In this document: positions 39,412-48,131 of the stretch, piece by piece | Layout: every line of letters begins with the position of its first letter | Numbering within the stretch: position 1 is the stretch's first letter | IMG/VR virus record: IMGVR_UViG_3300027777_000002 | Span: 1 to 64,000 of that record | Origin: a virus | Strand: one strand, 5' to 3' | Length of the DNA: 64,000 bases | Position numbers and translations under genes: made by a program | The notes under the pieces: generated by a model | Databases searched by the model: none | Seen by the model: the letters and a program-made list of their open reading frames with translations, nothing else | What the model was told of the DNA's origin: nothing

Positions 39412-39813
39412 ATGTTTGGCGTAGACGATATTATTAATGTAGGAATGAAAATCCTAGACAAAGTTATTCCAGATCCAGCCGCAAAAGCTGAAGCACAAGC
39501 AAAACTATTAGAAATACAACAGCAAGGCCGATTAGCAGAGTTACAGGCAGACACAGCAGAAACTCAAGAGCTGACCAAGCGACAAGAAGCAGATATGTCG
39601 TCAGATAGTTGGCTATCGAAAAATATTCGTCCATTAACATTAATTGCTATTTTAGTCGGTTATTTTGTGTTTGCTATGATGTCGGCGTTTGACCTAAATA
39701 CTAACAAAACTTACGTAGAACTGCTAGGTCAATGGGGTATGCTTATTATGTCATTTTATTTTGGCGGACGCACTCTTGAAAAAATTATGGATATGAAAGC
39801 TAAAAAAGAATGA
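39412..39813 (+). CDS. holin (3-TM, gene-transfer-release type), 133 aa
   Basis: I start it at MFGVDDIINVGMKI (39412, with AAAGGGG upstream). The IPDPAAKAEAQAKLLEIQQQGRLAELQADT block followed by membrane segments (IRPLTLIAILVGYFVFAMM and WGMLIMSFYFGGRTL) matches the Holin of 3TMs family. It makes the inner-membrane lesion that frees the endolysin encoded directly downstream (overlap 4 bp). Confidence 0.85.
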   Translation: MFGVDDIINVGMKILDKVIPDPAAKAEAQAKLLEIQQQGRLAELQADTAETQELTKRQEADMSSDSWLSKNIRPLTLIAILVGYFVFAMMSAFDLNTNKTYVELLGQWGMLIMSFYFGGRTLEKIMDMKAKKE

Positions 39814-40406
39814 GTCTGAGTAACGCACTACAAACATTAGGTATTGACCCAAAATGGGAAGCGCCTTTGCAGGCTGCCTTTGATAAATATGACATCAACA
39901 CACCAAAGCGTCAAGCAGCGTTTATTGGTCAGTGCGCTCATGAATCTGGTAATTTTAAGACTCTTGAAGAAAACCTCCATTACAAAGCCGAGTCTTTAAT
40001 GAAAGTTTGGCCTAGTCGATTTACAGATACACTGGTTGCCAATGCCTACGCCAATAACCCAGAAAAGATTGCTAACAAAGTTTATGGTGGGCGCATGGGT
40101 AACGGTACGGAAGAAACAGGCGATGGTTGGAAATATCACGGTAGAGGGTTAATTCAGTTGACTGGGCGTGAAAACTATGAGCGATGTGGAAGTGCAATTG
40201 GCGTTGACCTTATTGGGCAACCTAATCTTTTGGTTGAGCCTACTTATGCCGCTATGTCTGCGGGGTGGTTCTGGAACAAAAAAGGATTAAATGAGTTAGC
40301 CGACCAACAAGAACACGGGCAAATTACTAAACGAATTAATGGCGGAACCCTAGGTCTAGATGATAGAATTGCTAAAACAACCAAAGCAGCGCAAGCATTA
40401 GGGTAA
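39810..40406 (+). CDS. GH19-family endolysin, 198 aa
   Basis: This is a chitinase-class GH19 lysozyme that cleaves peptidoglycan glycans. The catalytic Glu lies in CAHESGNF (E45), and a second acid is at E53/E54 in LEENLHY. The motif YHGRGLIQLTGRENYERC and the ending NGGTLGLDDR are typical. No signal peptide is seen, so it depends on the upstream holin. Confidence 0.92.
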   Translation: MSLSNALQTLGIDPKWEAPLQAAFDKYDINTPKRQAAFIGQCAHESGNFKTLEENLHYKAESLMKVWPSRFTDTLVANAYANNPEKIANKVYGGRMGNGTEETGDGWKYHGRGLIQLTGRENYERCGSAIGVDLIGQPNLLVEPTYAAMSAGWFWNKKGLNELADQQEHGQITKRINGGTLGLDDRIAKTTKAAQALG

Positions 40407-40409
40407 ACC

Positions 40410-43034
40410 ATGCCATTACAGAAAATACAATTTCGCCCCGGTTTAAACCGTGAAGGTACTGATTACTCAAACGAGGGTGGTTGGTATGATGGGGATAAAA
40501 TTCGTTTTCGTTCTGGTTTTCCTGAAAAACTCGGTGGTTGGATTCGGTTTGCTAGCACCACATTTTTAGGTGTTTGCCGTTCTTTATGGAACTGGGTTGA
40601 CTTATCTGGCAACAACTACATGGGTGTTGGCACGAGTGTTAAATACTATATTGCCAAAGGCGGCGTTTATAACGACGTTACCCCACTGCTTGTAAACGGT
40701 AGCGGCAGCACAACCACTACTTTAGGGGCTAGCCCGTTATCTACACAAAGCGGCTCTTCAACAGTAACGGTGACAGACACGGTTAGCGGAATTTCTACGA
40801 ACATTGGGGATTATGTAATTTTAACTAGCACTGCTACAGTTGGTGGGTTAACCATTTCTGGCGAATACACAGTTACTAAAGTTATTAGTAGCGTACAGTT
40901 TGAAATTACTGCTAGCGGTACCGCTTCTTCTACTACTACAGGCGGGGGCACAGTAACAATCCAGTATGAATACCCAATAGGTAATGACGTATACACTACA
41001 AGTAACGGCTGGGGCGCAGGCGCATGGTCGCCAACAAGCACCGTTGCATTAGGCACAAACCCCTTTACTGTTTCTGGGGGAAGTACTACAGTTACGGTAA
41101 CTCAAAATGCTCATGGATATTTAACTACTGCTGGCGCTTTTACTGTTGGTCAACAATACAAAATTGTTTCTGTAGGGTCCACTAGCTTTACGTCTATTGG
41201 CGCTTCTGCTAATACGGTTGGGACAATATTTACTGCAACTGGAGCGGGTACTGGTTCTGGCACGGCTTCTATTGTTTGGGTGTCTTTTGCCGGTGCTATA
41301 GATGTGACAGCCGTACCAACTGTTTATGGTTTTTCTACAGGCACTTATGGATTGCGTACAGGCACTTATGGGCTTTCTGGACATAGTACTGTAACACCTG
41401 TACCAGCTACTCTTTTAAATAGCACTTTTGAAATTACTTATGTAGATGCCAATACTTACACAATTACTATCGCTGCTGCTGCCCCTTATGGCGGTGTTGG
41501 TGGTGGCTCTAATGTTGTTGTGTACCCTCAATACGGCATACGTCCTTGGGGTTCTGCTGCTACTGTAGGCATTGGCTCGCAATTACGCTTATGGTCTAAC
41601 GACAACTACGGTCAAAACTTATTAATTGCCCCTCGTGGTGGCCCTATATATTATTGGCTAGCCTCTTCTGGAGTAACTACAAGGGCGCAACTTTTAGCTA
41701 CCTTAGCGTCTTCAGCATATGTTCCAACGGCAACTTACCAAGTAGTTTCTTCGGCTATTCAGCGGTTTGTTATTGCTATGGGGGCTAATCCATATACTTC
41801 TGGAACCCCAAATACTACTTTTAATCCAATGCTGGTACGCTGGTCAGATCAAAATAATGAGTACCAATGGGTTCCGGATGTTACAAACCAGTCAGGCGAG
41901 TTTGCATTAACTAACGGTTCTTACATTATGGGCGCACGGGCTACACGCCAAGAGATTTTAGTATGGACTGATTCCGCTATTTATTCTATGCAGTATTTAG
42001 GCGCTCCGTATGTTTGGGGCTTTCAAGTATTAATGGATAACATTTCTATTATTTCACCTAACTGCATGGTTACTGTTAATAACGTAACCTACTGGATGGG
42101 TACAGAAAAGTTCTACCAATATTCTGGTAGGGTTGAGACATTGCCATGCTCGCTGCGTCAATACATTTTTGATGACATTAATCAGAACCAAGCATACCAA
42201 GTATTTGCCGGCGCTAACGAAGGGTACAACGAAGTCTGGTGGTATTATGTTAGCAACTCAAGCCAAAGTACTGCGGTTGATAAATACGTGATTTATAATT
42301 ATTTAGACCGTGTTTGGTATTATGGTACGTTATCTCGTACGGCTTGGTTGCAAACTGGAATTCAACAGTACCCAGTAGCGGCATCTTACACCCCCAGCGC
42401 TACATTTACAGCATCTATTAGCGGAACAACGTTAACTGTTAGCAACGTAACTTCTGGCACTATTACTTTAGATACTACTATTGTTGGGTCTGGGGTTTCT
42501 GCGGGTACCCAAATTACAAATTACATAACGGGTACAGGCGGTACTGGCACATATGAACTAAACGTAAACCAAACGGTATCTTCTACTAGTATGTCTATTA
42601 CTGGTGGTACTGGGCAGCTTTTATATCACGAGAATGGCGTAGATGATGTATCCGGTTTAACACCTAGAGCTATTAGTTCTTATGTTCAATCTTCTGATTT
42701 TGATATTGGGGATGGACATAATTTTGGATTTGTGTGGCGAATTCTTCCTGACGTTAACTTTAACGGTTCTACTGTTAACCAGCCGTCTGTAACAATGACT
42801 ATAAGACCAAGACAAAACTCGGGTACTCCCTATGGCACTGCGGATAATCCTACAGTTCAAAGCCAAAATAATTATGCGACTAGAAGTGTGTACAATGTTC
42901 AAGAATTTGATGGGCAGGTATACACAAGATTAAGAGGTAGGCAAATGGCGTTTAGACTTGAGTCTAATACATTGGGTGTTGCTTGGCAGTTAGGTAGCCC
43001 ACGTATGGACATTAGACCGGATGGTAGAAGATGA
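40410..43034 (+). CDS. tail protein, P22 gp10-like, with inserted modules, 874 aa
   Basis: The frame parts ([34 protein letters not shown] near the start; [17 protein letters not shown] and [21 protein letters not shown] in the middle; [27 protein letters not shown] at the end) fit the DNA-stabilisation/tail hub protein of short-tailed phages. Three or more Thr/Gly beta modules are inserted at ~113-180, ~212-370 and ~663-735. The second insert itself contains another module (~242-290). Confidence 0.82.
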   Translation: MPLQKIQFRPGLNREGTDYSNEGGWYDGDKIRFRSGFPEKLGGWIRFASTTFLGVCRSLWNWVDLSGNNYMGVGTSVKYYIAKGGVYNDVTPLLVNGSGSTTTTLGASPLSTQSGSSTVTVTDTVSGISTNIGDYVILTSTATVGGLTISGEYTVTKVISSVQFEITASGTASSTTTGGGTVTIQYEYPIGNDVYTTSNGWGAGAWSPTSTVALGTNPFTVSGGSTTVTVTQNAHGYLTTAGAFTVGQQYKIVSVGSTSFTSIGASANTVGTIFTATGAGTGSGTASIVWVSFAGAIDVTAVPTVYGFSTGTYGLRTGTYGLSGHSTVTPVPATLLNSTFEITYVDANTYTITIAAAAPYGGVGGGSNVVVYPQYGIRPWGSAATVGIGSQLRLWSNDNYGQNLLIAPRGGPIYYWLASSGVTTRAQLLATLASSAYVPTATYQVVSSAIQRFVIAMGANPYTSGTPNTTFNPMLVRWSDQNNEYQWVPDVTNQSGEFALTNGSYIMGARATRQEILVWTDSAIYSMQYLGAPYVWGFQVLMDNISIISPNCMVTVNNVTYWMGTEKFYQYSGRVETLPCSLRQYIFDDINQNQAYQVFAGANEGYNEVWWYYVSNSSQSTAVDKYVIYNYLDRVWYYGTLSRTAWLQTGIQQYPVAASYTPSATFTASISGTTLTVSNVTSGTITLDTTIVGSGVSAGTQITNYITGTGGTGTYELNVNQTVSSTSMSITGGTGQLLYHENGVDDVSGLTPRAISSYVQSSDFDIGDGHNFGFVWRILPDVNFNGSTVNQPSVTMTIRPRQNSGTPYGTADNPTVQSQNNYATRSVYNVQEFDGQVYTRLRGRQMAFRLESNTLGVAWQLGSPRMDIRPDGRR

Positions 43035-43327
43035 CATATAACGCTAGAATTCGCCCTTCAAAAGCTCCTAACCTGCCTATTGCGCCGGTTGAATATGCAC
43101 AGATGTATCAAGACCAGTTAAATAACGCGCTTCGTTTGTATTTTAATCAGATAGATAACCTTACCCAAGCCGTTACAACGCCTGCATCGGGTACTACAGC
43201 AGAAAGACCAACAAATACATTAGCAGCGCCGCTGGTTATTGGGCAGATTTATTACGATACAACCCTTGGAATTCCTATTTGGTGGAACGGTACTGTGTGG
43301 AAAAACGCTAGCGGCACGACGGTTTAG
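43031..43327 (+). CDS. conserved tail-region protein, 98 aa
   Basis: [22 protein letters not shown]... with [25 protein letters not shown] as a long helix and [39 protein letters not shown] at the end, a pattern common in phage tail fibres and adaptors. It overlaps the stop of the gp10-like gene. Probably trimeric and bound to that protein. Confidence 0.7.
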   Translation: MTYNARIRPSKAPNLPIAPVEYAQMYQDQLNNALRLYFNQIDNLTQAVTTPASGTTAERPTNTLAAPLVIGQIYYDTTLGIPIWWNGTVWKNASGTTV

Positions 43328-43361
43328 CATGGTAAAATTAGCAAAAAGTAAAGGATAGATT

Positions 43362-44471
43362 ATGTCTGGTGGATTTGGTGGTGGTGGAGGAGGCGGAGGC
43401 CTTTTTAGTGATCCTCTAATGCTAGCTCTAGTAGCTGGTACGGCTATTGCCGCGCCTTACGCAGCCCCTTTATTGTTTGGTGAAGGCGCAGCTTTAGGCG
43501 GATTAGGTTTAGCTGGAGATGGCATGTTGGCTACCGGTTTAACGGGTGCTGGTATTGGCGCTTTAGGTGGCGCTGTAGCAGGTCGAGACCCTATTCAAAC
43601 AGGTCTTATGGGCGGTTTAAGCGGCGCAGCTGCTGCTGGTCTGGGTGTTGGTGCTGGTGCTGGTGGTCCTCAACTTGTTGATGCTGTATCTGGACCGCTT
43701 AGTGGGGTTGGAGCTAGTGCTGGTGCTGGCGCATCTCTTATTCCCGGCATTTCAAATACCGCTCTTGGTATAGGTGCTGGTGGTTTGGGTTTAATGAGTT
43801 TAATGAACCAAGATAAAAAACAATACGGCGTGCCGTCAAACGACCAAGTTAATTGGAATGGCGGTTCTTTATCTAAATTCCGTTATAGCCCAGATAGGTA
43901 TAATCCAGATACAGTAACACCGCCTAACCCACATTATCAACCGCAATATATAGACCGTAGAAACCCGCCTGATACAGTAACGCCTATGACTCCTTACCAG
44001 CCCGTTATGATGGCTGCTGGCGGTGGTTTAATGCAGTCTGGGGGTATGTATCCCGGTAGCCAAATTGATAAAACGCAATATGCGACATCCCCACAAACCC
44101 CAATGAGTATGCAAGCTACTATGGCTGGGTATGACCCAATGACTAACCCAATAACGGGCGAACTTACTACCCATATGGCTAGCGGTGGTCTAGCTGATTT
44201 AGGCGGTTATTCTGATGGTGGACGTATGCTTAAAGGTCCGGGTGACGGCATGAGCGATTCTATTCCAGCGACTATTGGTAGAAAACAACCTGCCCGGCTT
44301 GCAGATAATGAATTTGTTGTACCGGCTGATGTGGTAAGCCATTTAGGAAACGGTTCTAGTGACGCTGGTGCTAAGAAGTTGTACTCTATGATGAATAATG
44401 TACGTAAAGCTCGTACAGGCAAAAAGAAACAAGCGCCACAAATTAACGCATTTAAATACATGCCAGCATGA
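43362..44471 (+). CDS. internal virion/ejection protein, 369 aa
   Basis: A Gly/Ala-rich N-terminus (LMLALVAGTAIAAPYAAPLLF; residues ~15-150) could insert in membranes. The C-terminal block GDGMSDSIPATIGRKQPARLADNEFVVPADVVSHLGNGSSDAGAKKLYSMM is conserved among podovirus ejection proteins. GG motifs (MAAGGGLMQSGG, MASGGLADLGG) are shared with its neighbours. Probably forms part of the trans-envelope channel. Confidence 0.7.
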   Translation: MSGGFGGGGGGGGLFSDPLMLALVAGTAIAAPYAAPLLFGEGAALGGLGLAGDGMLATGLTGAGIGALGGAVAGRDPIQTGLMGGLSGAAAAGLGVGAGAGGPQLVDAVSGPLSGVGASAGAGASLIPGISNTALGIGAGGLGLMSLMNQDKKQYGVPSNDQVNWNGGSLSKFRYSPDRYNPDTVTPPNPHYQPQYIDRRNPPDTVTPMTPYQPVMMAAGGGLMQSGGMYPGSQIDKTQYATSPQTPMSMQATMAGYDPMTNPITGELTTHMASGGLADLGGYSDGGRMLKGPGDGMSDSIPATIGRKQPARLADNEFVVPADVVSHLGNGSSDAGAKKLYSMMNNVRKARTGKKKQAPQINAFKYMPA

Positions 44472-44881
44472 GTTTGGTAATTAGACATGTTCCAGTTCAA
44501 TACGTTAATCAAGCTTGGCCTTTGGTTGAGAAATATATTAGCGAAGCGCAGCAGTATTGCGGAGATGATTACACGTTGGAACAAGTTAAAGTCTACGTGT
44601 CATCAGGGCAGTGGCTTTTGGTTGTAGCAGTAGATGATGAGGGTGCAATACACGGAGCAGCAACAGTAACATTTTCAAATTACCCAAATGATAGAGTCGC
44701 TTTTGTAACATTTATTGGCGGCAAGTTAATATCAAATAAAGATACGTTTGGGCAATTTAAAGATTTACTTAAGGCTAACGGAGCTACTAAAATACAGGGT
44801 GCAGCTAGAGAAGCAATTGCCCGTTTGTGGAGTCGTTATGGGTTTGAAGAGCGGTACAGAATTGTAGAGACTAAAATATGA
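44468..44881 (+). CDS. GNAT-like protein of the ejection cluster, 137 aa
   Basis: The layout suggests a GNAT fold: MSLVIRHVPVQYVNQAWPLVEKYI, a strand LLVVAVDDEGAIHGAATVTFSN and the ending ARLWSRYGFEERYRIVE. The acetyl-CoA loop is weak (GGKLISNKDTFGQFK), so it may be inactive and structural. Similar genes occur beside internal virion proteins in many podoviruses. Confidence 0.7.
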   Translation: MSLVIRHVPVQYVNQAWPLVEKYISEAQQYCGDDYTLEQVKVYVSSGQWLLVVAVDDEGAIHGAATVTFSNYPNDRVAFVTFIGGKLISNKDTFGQFKDLLKANGATKIQGAAREAIARLWSRYGFEERYRIVETKI

Positions 44882-45942
44882 GATACACACTAGATTCAAT
44901 GTTGCCTGAACAGGCTTTTAAACCACGCATGGGCCGTGGTTTTGGCGCTGGTGGTATGACTCTTGAAGGCGGCGGTGGTGGTACTCCTCCCCCTCCTCCC
45001 CCTGCGGCACCTACTCAAACTACTGTACAGAATACAAACATCCCTGAATACTTGCGTCCTTATGCAGAAACAATGCTTGGCGCTACTCAGCAACAGTTGT
45101 TTAATACCCAGCAAAACGAAGACGGCACAACCCAGATTACTGGCGTTAAACCTTATGTACCATACAGCGAAAATCCGCAAGACTACATAGCTAAATTTAG
45201 CCCACTGCAAGAACAGGCAATGAATACTGCGGCTAATTTGCAGACCCCACAACAATACCAAGATGCGTCTCAGATGGCTGCTGCTAGCGGTATGGGTGCG
45301 TTACAAGCTGGTCGTAACTATGCTATGCAGGCTACAGACCCACGCATTAGTCAAGCGTACATGAACCCGTATTTACAGGCGTCATTAAACCCACAACTTG
45401 CAGAAATTCAAAGACAGTACGATATTACTGGCACGCAACAAATGGGTAACGCTACTAAATCTGGCGCTTTTGGTGGATCTCGTGAAGCTTTGATGGCTTC
45501 TGAAAATCAGCGTAATAAAAACATGGCTATGAACCAAGCAATTGGTCAAGGGTACAACAATGCGTTTCAACAAGCACAACAGGCGCAACAGTTTGGGGCT
45601 AATTTAGGTTTGCAAGGTTTAGGCCAAGGAGCTAGCGCCGCCAATCAACTAGCTGGTATTGGCGGTCAACAACTGGCTGCTCAACAAGGTATTGCGCAAT
45701 CTCAAATGCAAGCCGGTACTGCTGAACAACAGCAACAACAAAACATGATTAACCAAGCAATCCAAAACTATGCTACAGCGCAACAATATCCGCAACAACA
45801 GCTGTCATTTATGAACGCAATGCTGCGTGGATTGCCAACTCAGTCTACAACAACACAAAACTATCAAGCCGCTCCAAGTACGCTAAATCAAATGACAGGT
45901 TTAGGTATTGCTGGTTTGGGTGCATACAAAGCGTTTAGTTAA
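44878..45942 (+). CDS. Gln-rich internal virion protein, 354 aa
   Basis: A Gly/Pro-rich start (GGGGGTPPPPPPAAPTQ) is followed by EYLRPYAETMLGATQQQLFN and then Ala/Gln/Gly-rich helices (GQGYNNAFQQAQQAQQFGANLGLQGLG). These amphipathic helical repeats are typical of ejection proteins that assemble a channel. No enzymatic motif seen. Confidence 0.7.
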   Translation: MRYTLDSMLPEQAFKPRMGRGFGAGGMTLEGGGGGTPPPPPPAAPTQTTVQNTNIPEYLRPYAETMLGATQQQLFNTQQNEDGTTQITGVKPYVPYSENPQDYIAKFSPLQEQAMNTAANLQTPQQYQDASQMAAASGMGALQAGRNYAMQATDPRISQAYMNPYLQASLNPQLAEIQRQYDITGTQQMGNATKSGAFGGSREALMASENQRNKNMAMNQAIGQGYNNAFQQAQQAQQFGANLGLQGLGQGASAANQLAGIGGQQLAAQQGIAQSQMQAGTAEQQQQQNMINQAIQNYATAQQYPQQQLSFMNAMLRGLPTQSTTTQNYQAAPSTLNQMTGLGIAGLGAYKAFS

Positions 45943-45951
45943 GGACTAATT

Positions 45952-48105
45952 ATGGGAATGAATCTAGAACAGATGTACAAACTGGCGCTGAATCCAAAGA
46001 TTTACCCAGATGACAGATTGTTAAGAATTATGCAAGGGCAAGATAACTCTTTGCCTATGGCTGTTGCTATGTCCGCTAAACAAATGCGGGATAAACAAGC
46101 TACTGCACTCAAAGGAGCGCAAGCTAAAGCCAAAGGCGCTCAGCCTAGCGTAAGAGATAGAATGGTTGCTCAAGCGCAGCCACAAATGGCTGGTTTAGAT
46201 CAGTTGCCTGCTCCTACAATGGAAGGCATGGGCGAACCTGCTATGGGCGCTGGCGGCGGTTTGGTGTCTTTTGCTACAGGCGGTTTTAACGTTTTTGATG
46301 AAGATGACGAAGACGCTGAAGATGATGATTTTGCTGAATTAGAAGCTATGTCTGCACGTTATGGCGACTTGGGTGGTTTAGGCGCTGGCATTATGGCTGT
46401 AGCGAACCCTAAAGCAGCTAAATATAGTTCAATAACTAAACCTGCTGCAGCCAGTATTATTTCTGCCTCTAAAACAATCTCCGGAGATAACAAAGGCATT
46501 TCAAATATTCTTTCAAGCGCTGCAGAAAAACATAGCCTACCTACAGATTTGTTGGCTCGTATAGCGCATTCTGAAAGCGGCGGTAAAACAGACGCTAAAA
46601 ACCCACACAGTACTGCTAAAGGACTTTTTCAATTTACAGACAGAACTTGGAAAGGCATGGGCGGTAAAGAGGGCGAGCAGTTTGACCCTGTAAAAAATGC
46701 CGACTTAGGTGCGGCGTATTTGCGTCAAAACGCAGAAGGACTTAAAAAATCTCTTGGACGTGACCCAACATACGGCGAAGTATACGGTGCGCATCATTTT
46801 GGTTTGGCGGGAATTAAAAGTATGTTAAATAAAAAACATGATACGCCTATTGACCGTGTTGTATCTCGCCAAGTAATAGCAAGTAACCCATATTTAAAAG
46901 GTAAAACTGTTGGCGACACTTTATCGTTTCTTAATTCTAAAGCCGGTACGGGTGTTGTTTCTTTGGCGCACGGCGGCATTGTAGGTTTAACTGGCGGTGG
47001 AACACCCGCAACAGAAGCGCTATTAAATGCTGAATATGGGTACCCAAATCAAGCAGAAAGACTTTTAGAAGAAGAGTACGGGCCAAAAGATAAAAAAATT
47101 AAAAGTCCTAAAGCACCTAACAGAACAATGAGCAGAGAAGCTGCCGATTTTTTACAAAAACAAGCAGCTAAAAAAGCGCCTATTCCAGCCGCACCTTCTG
47201 CACCAACATCTACAATACCAAACGCCCCTAATATGCCGGGTGGCGTTAGAGGTTTTTTACAGAAACAGGCTGCTACTCTTGGTATACCCGGATTGATTTA
47301 TGAAGGTGGAAAAAATTTAGGTGAAGGTACTATGAGTACTATGGCTGGCAACCCGTATTTTGAAAATTTTAGTGATCCAATGAACGGTGATTTTGCTGTA
47401 GGCAATCAAATACTTCGGCAAAACCCCGAAGCTTTAGCAAAAGCAAGAGAAGAAGTATCCGCAGTTAAACCAACAGCTAAAGCGCCTGCAACAAACGACA
47501 CACAAACTAACGCCGTACCTGCAGACATTCAAAAAATACTAGGTACAAAAACTGAAGACTCTACCCCTACAGCTAACCCATTTGCGGCTTCTCAAACAAC
47601 TCTTGATAAGTATTTAGCTGGTTTAGCGCAACAACGTAAAGAAGATAGAGGTATTGGTATGATATTGAGCGGTTTAACTACTGCCGGTTCAGCAGGACCA
47701 TTAAGTTCCGCAATTTCAAAAGGCGCTCAAACAGGCTTAGGTTATTATGGCGATGCGCAAAAAGGATACAACACCGCTATGGCTCAAGGCTTAGGAGCGC
47801 AACTTGCACTAGACAAAAACCAAATATTAGATAAATACTATGGCTCTAAAGTAGGAGAAGGAAGCGACGCTAAATATTCTTTGCAGTTACAAAACATTCA
47901 CAACACAATACAAAAAGAACTCGACAAACGAATGTTACCCGCAAATCAAATTGATGCGTATAGACAAAAACGTTTCCTTGAAATAATAAAAAGTAACCCA
48001 AAACTGGTACAATGGTTCAGTGACCAAGGCGGAGATTTAACTGCGCCTAGTTTACAAGTAGATACCGTCCCCGGAAATGTAATTGGGGCAATTAAACCAA
48101 AGTAA
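45952..48105 (+). CDS. virion lytic transglycosylase, 717 aa
   Basis: An SLT-type domain lies at residues ~183-310: ARIAHSESGG with catalytic E208, then STAKGLFQFTDRTWKGMGG and YGAHHFG. This virion enzyme opens the peptidoglycan during DNA entry. The N-terminal ~150 residues have a GAGGGLVSFATGG motif and an acidic patch (DEDDEDAEDDD). The C-terminal ~350 residues are helical and disordered segments with Pro/Thr linkers. Confidence 0.85.
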   Translation: MGMNLEQMYKLALNPKIYPDDRLLRIMQGQDNSLPMAVAMSAKQMRDKQATALKGAQAKAKGAQPSVRDRMVAQAQPQMAGLDQLPAPTMEGMGEPAMGAGGGLVSFATGGFNVFDEDDEDAEDDDFAELEAMSARYGDLGGLGAGIMAVANPKAAKYSSITKPAAASIISASKTISGDNKGISNILSSAAEKHSLPTDLLARIAHSESGGKTDAKNPHSTAKGLFQFTDRTWKGMGGKEGEQFDPVKNADLGAAYLRQNAEGLKKSLGRDPTYGEVYGAHHFGLAGIKSMLNKKHDTPIDRVVSRQVIASNPYLKGKTVGDTLSFLNSKAGTGVVSLAHGGIVGLTGGGTPATEALLNAEYGYPNQAERLLEEEYGPKDKKIKSPKAPNRTMSREAADFLQKQAAKKAPIPAAPSAPTSTIPNAPNMPGGVRGFLQKQAATLGIPGLIYEGGKNLGEGTMSTMAGNPYFENFSDPMNGDFAVGNQILRQNPEALAKAREEVSAVKPTAKAPATNDTQTNAVPADIQKILGTKTEDSTPTANPFAASQTTLDKYLAGLAQQRKEDRGIGMILSGLTTAGSAGPLSSAISKGAQTGLGYYGDAQKGYNTAMAQGLGAQLALDKNQILDKYYGSKVGEGSDAKYSLQLQNIHNTIQKELDKRMLPANQIDAYRQKRFLEIIKSNPKLVQWFSDQGGDLTAPSLQVDTVPGNVIGAIKPK

Positions 48106-48131
48106 TACCTGCAAACTGCTAGGAAAAATTT

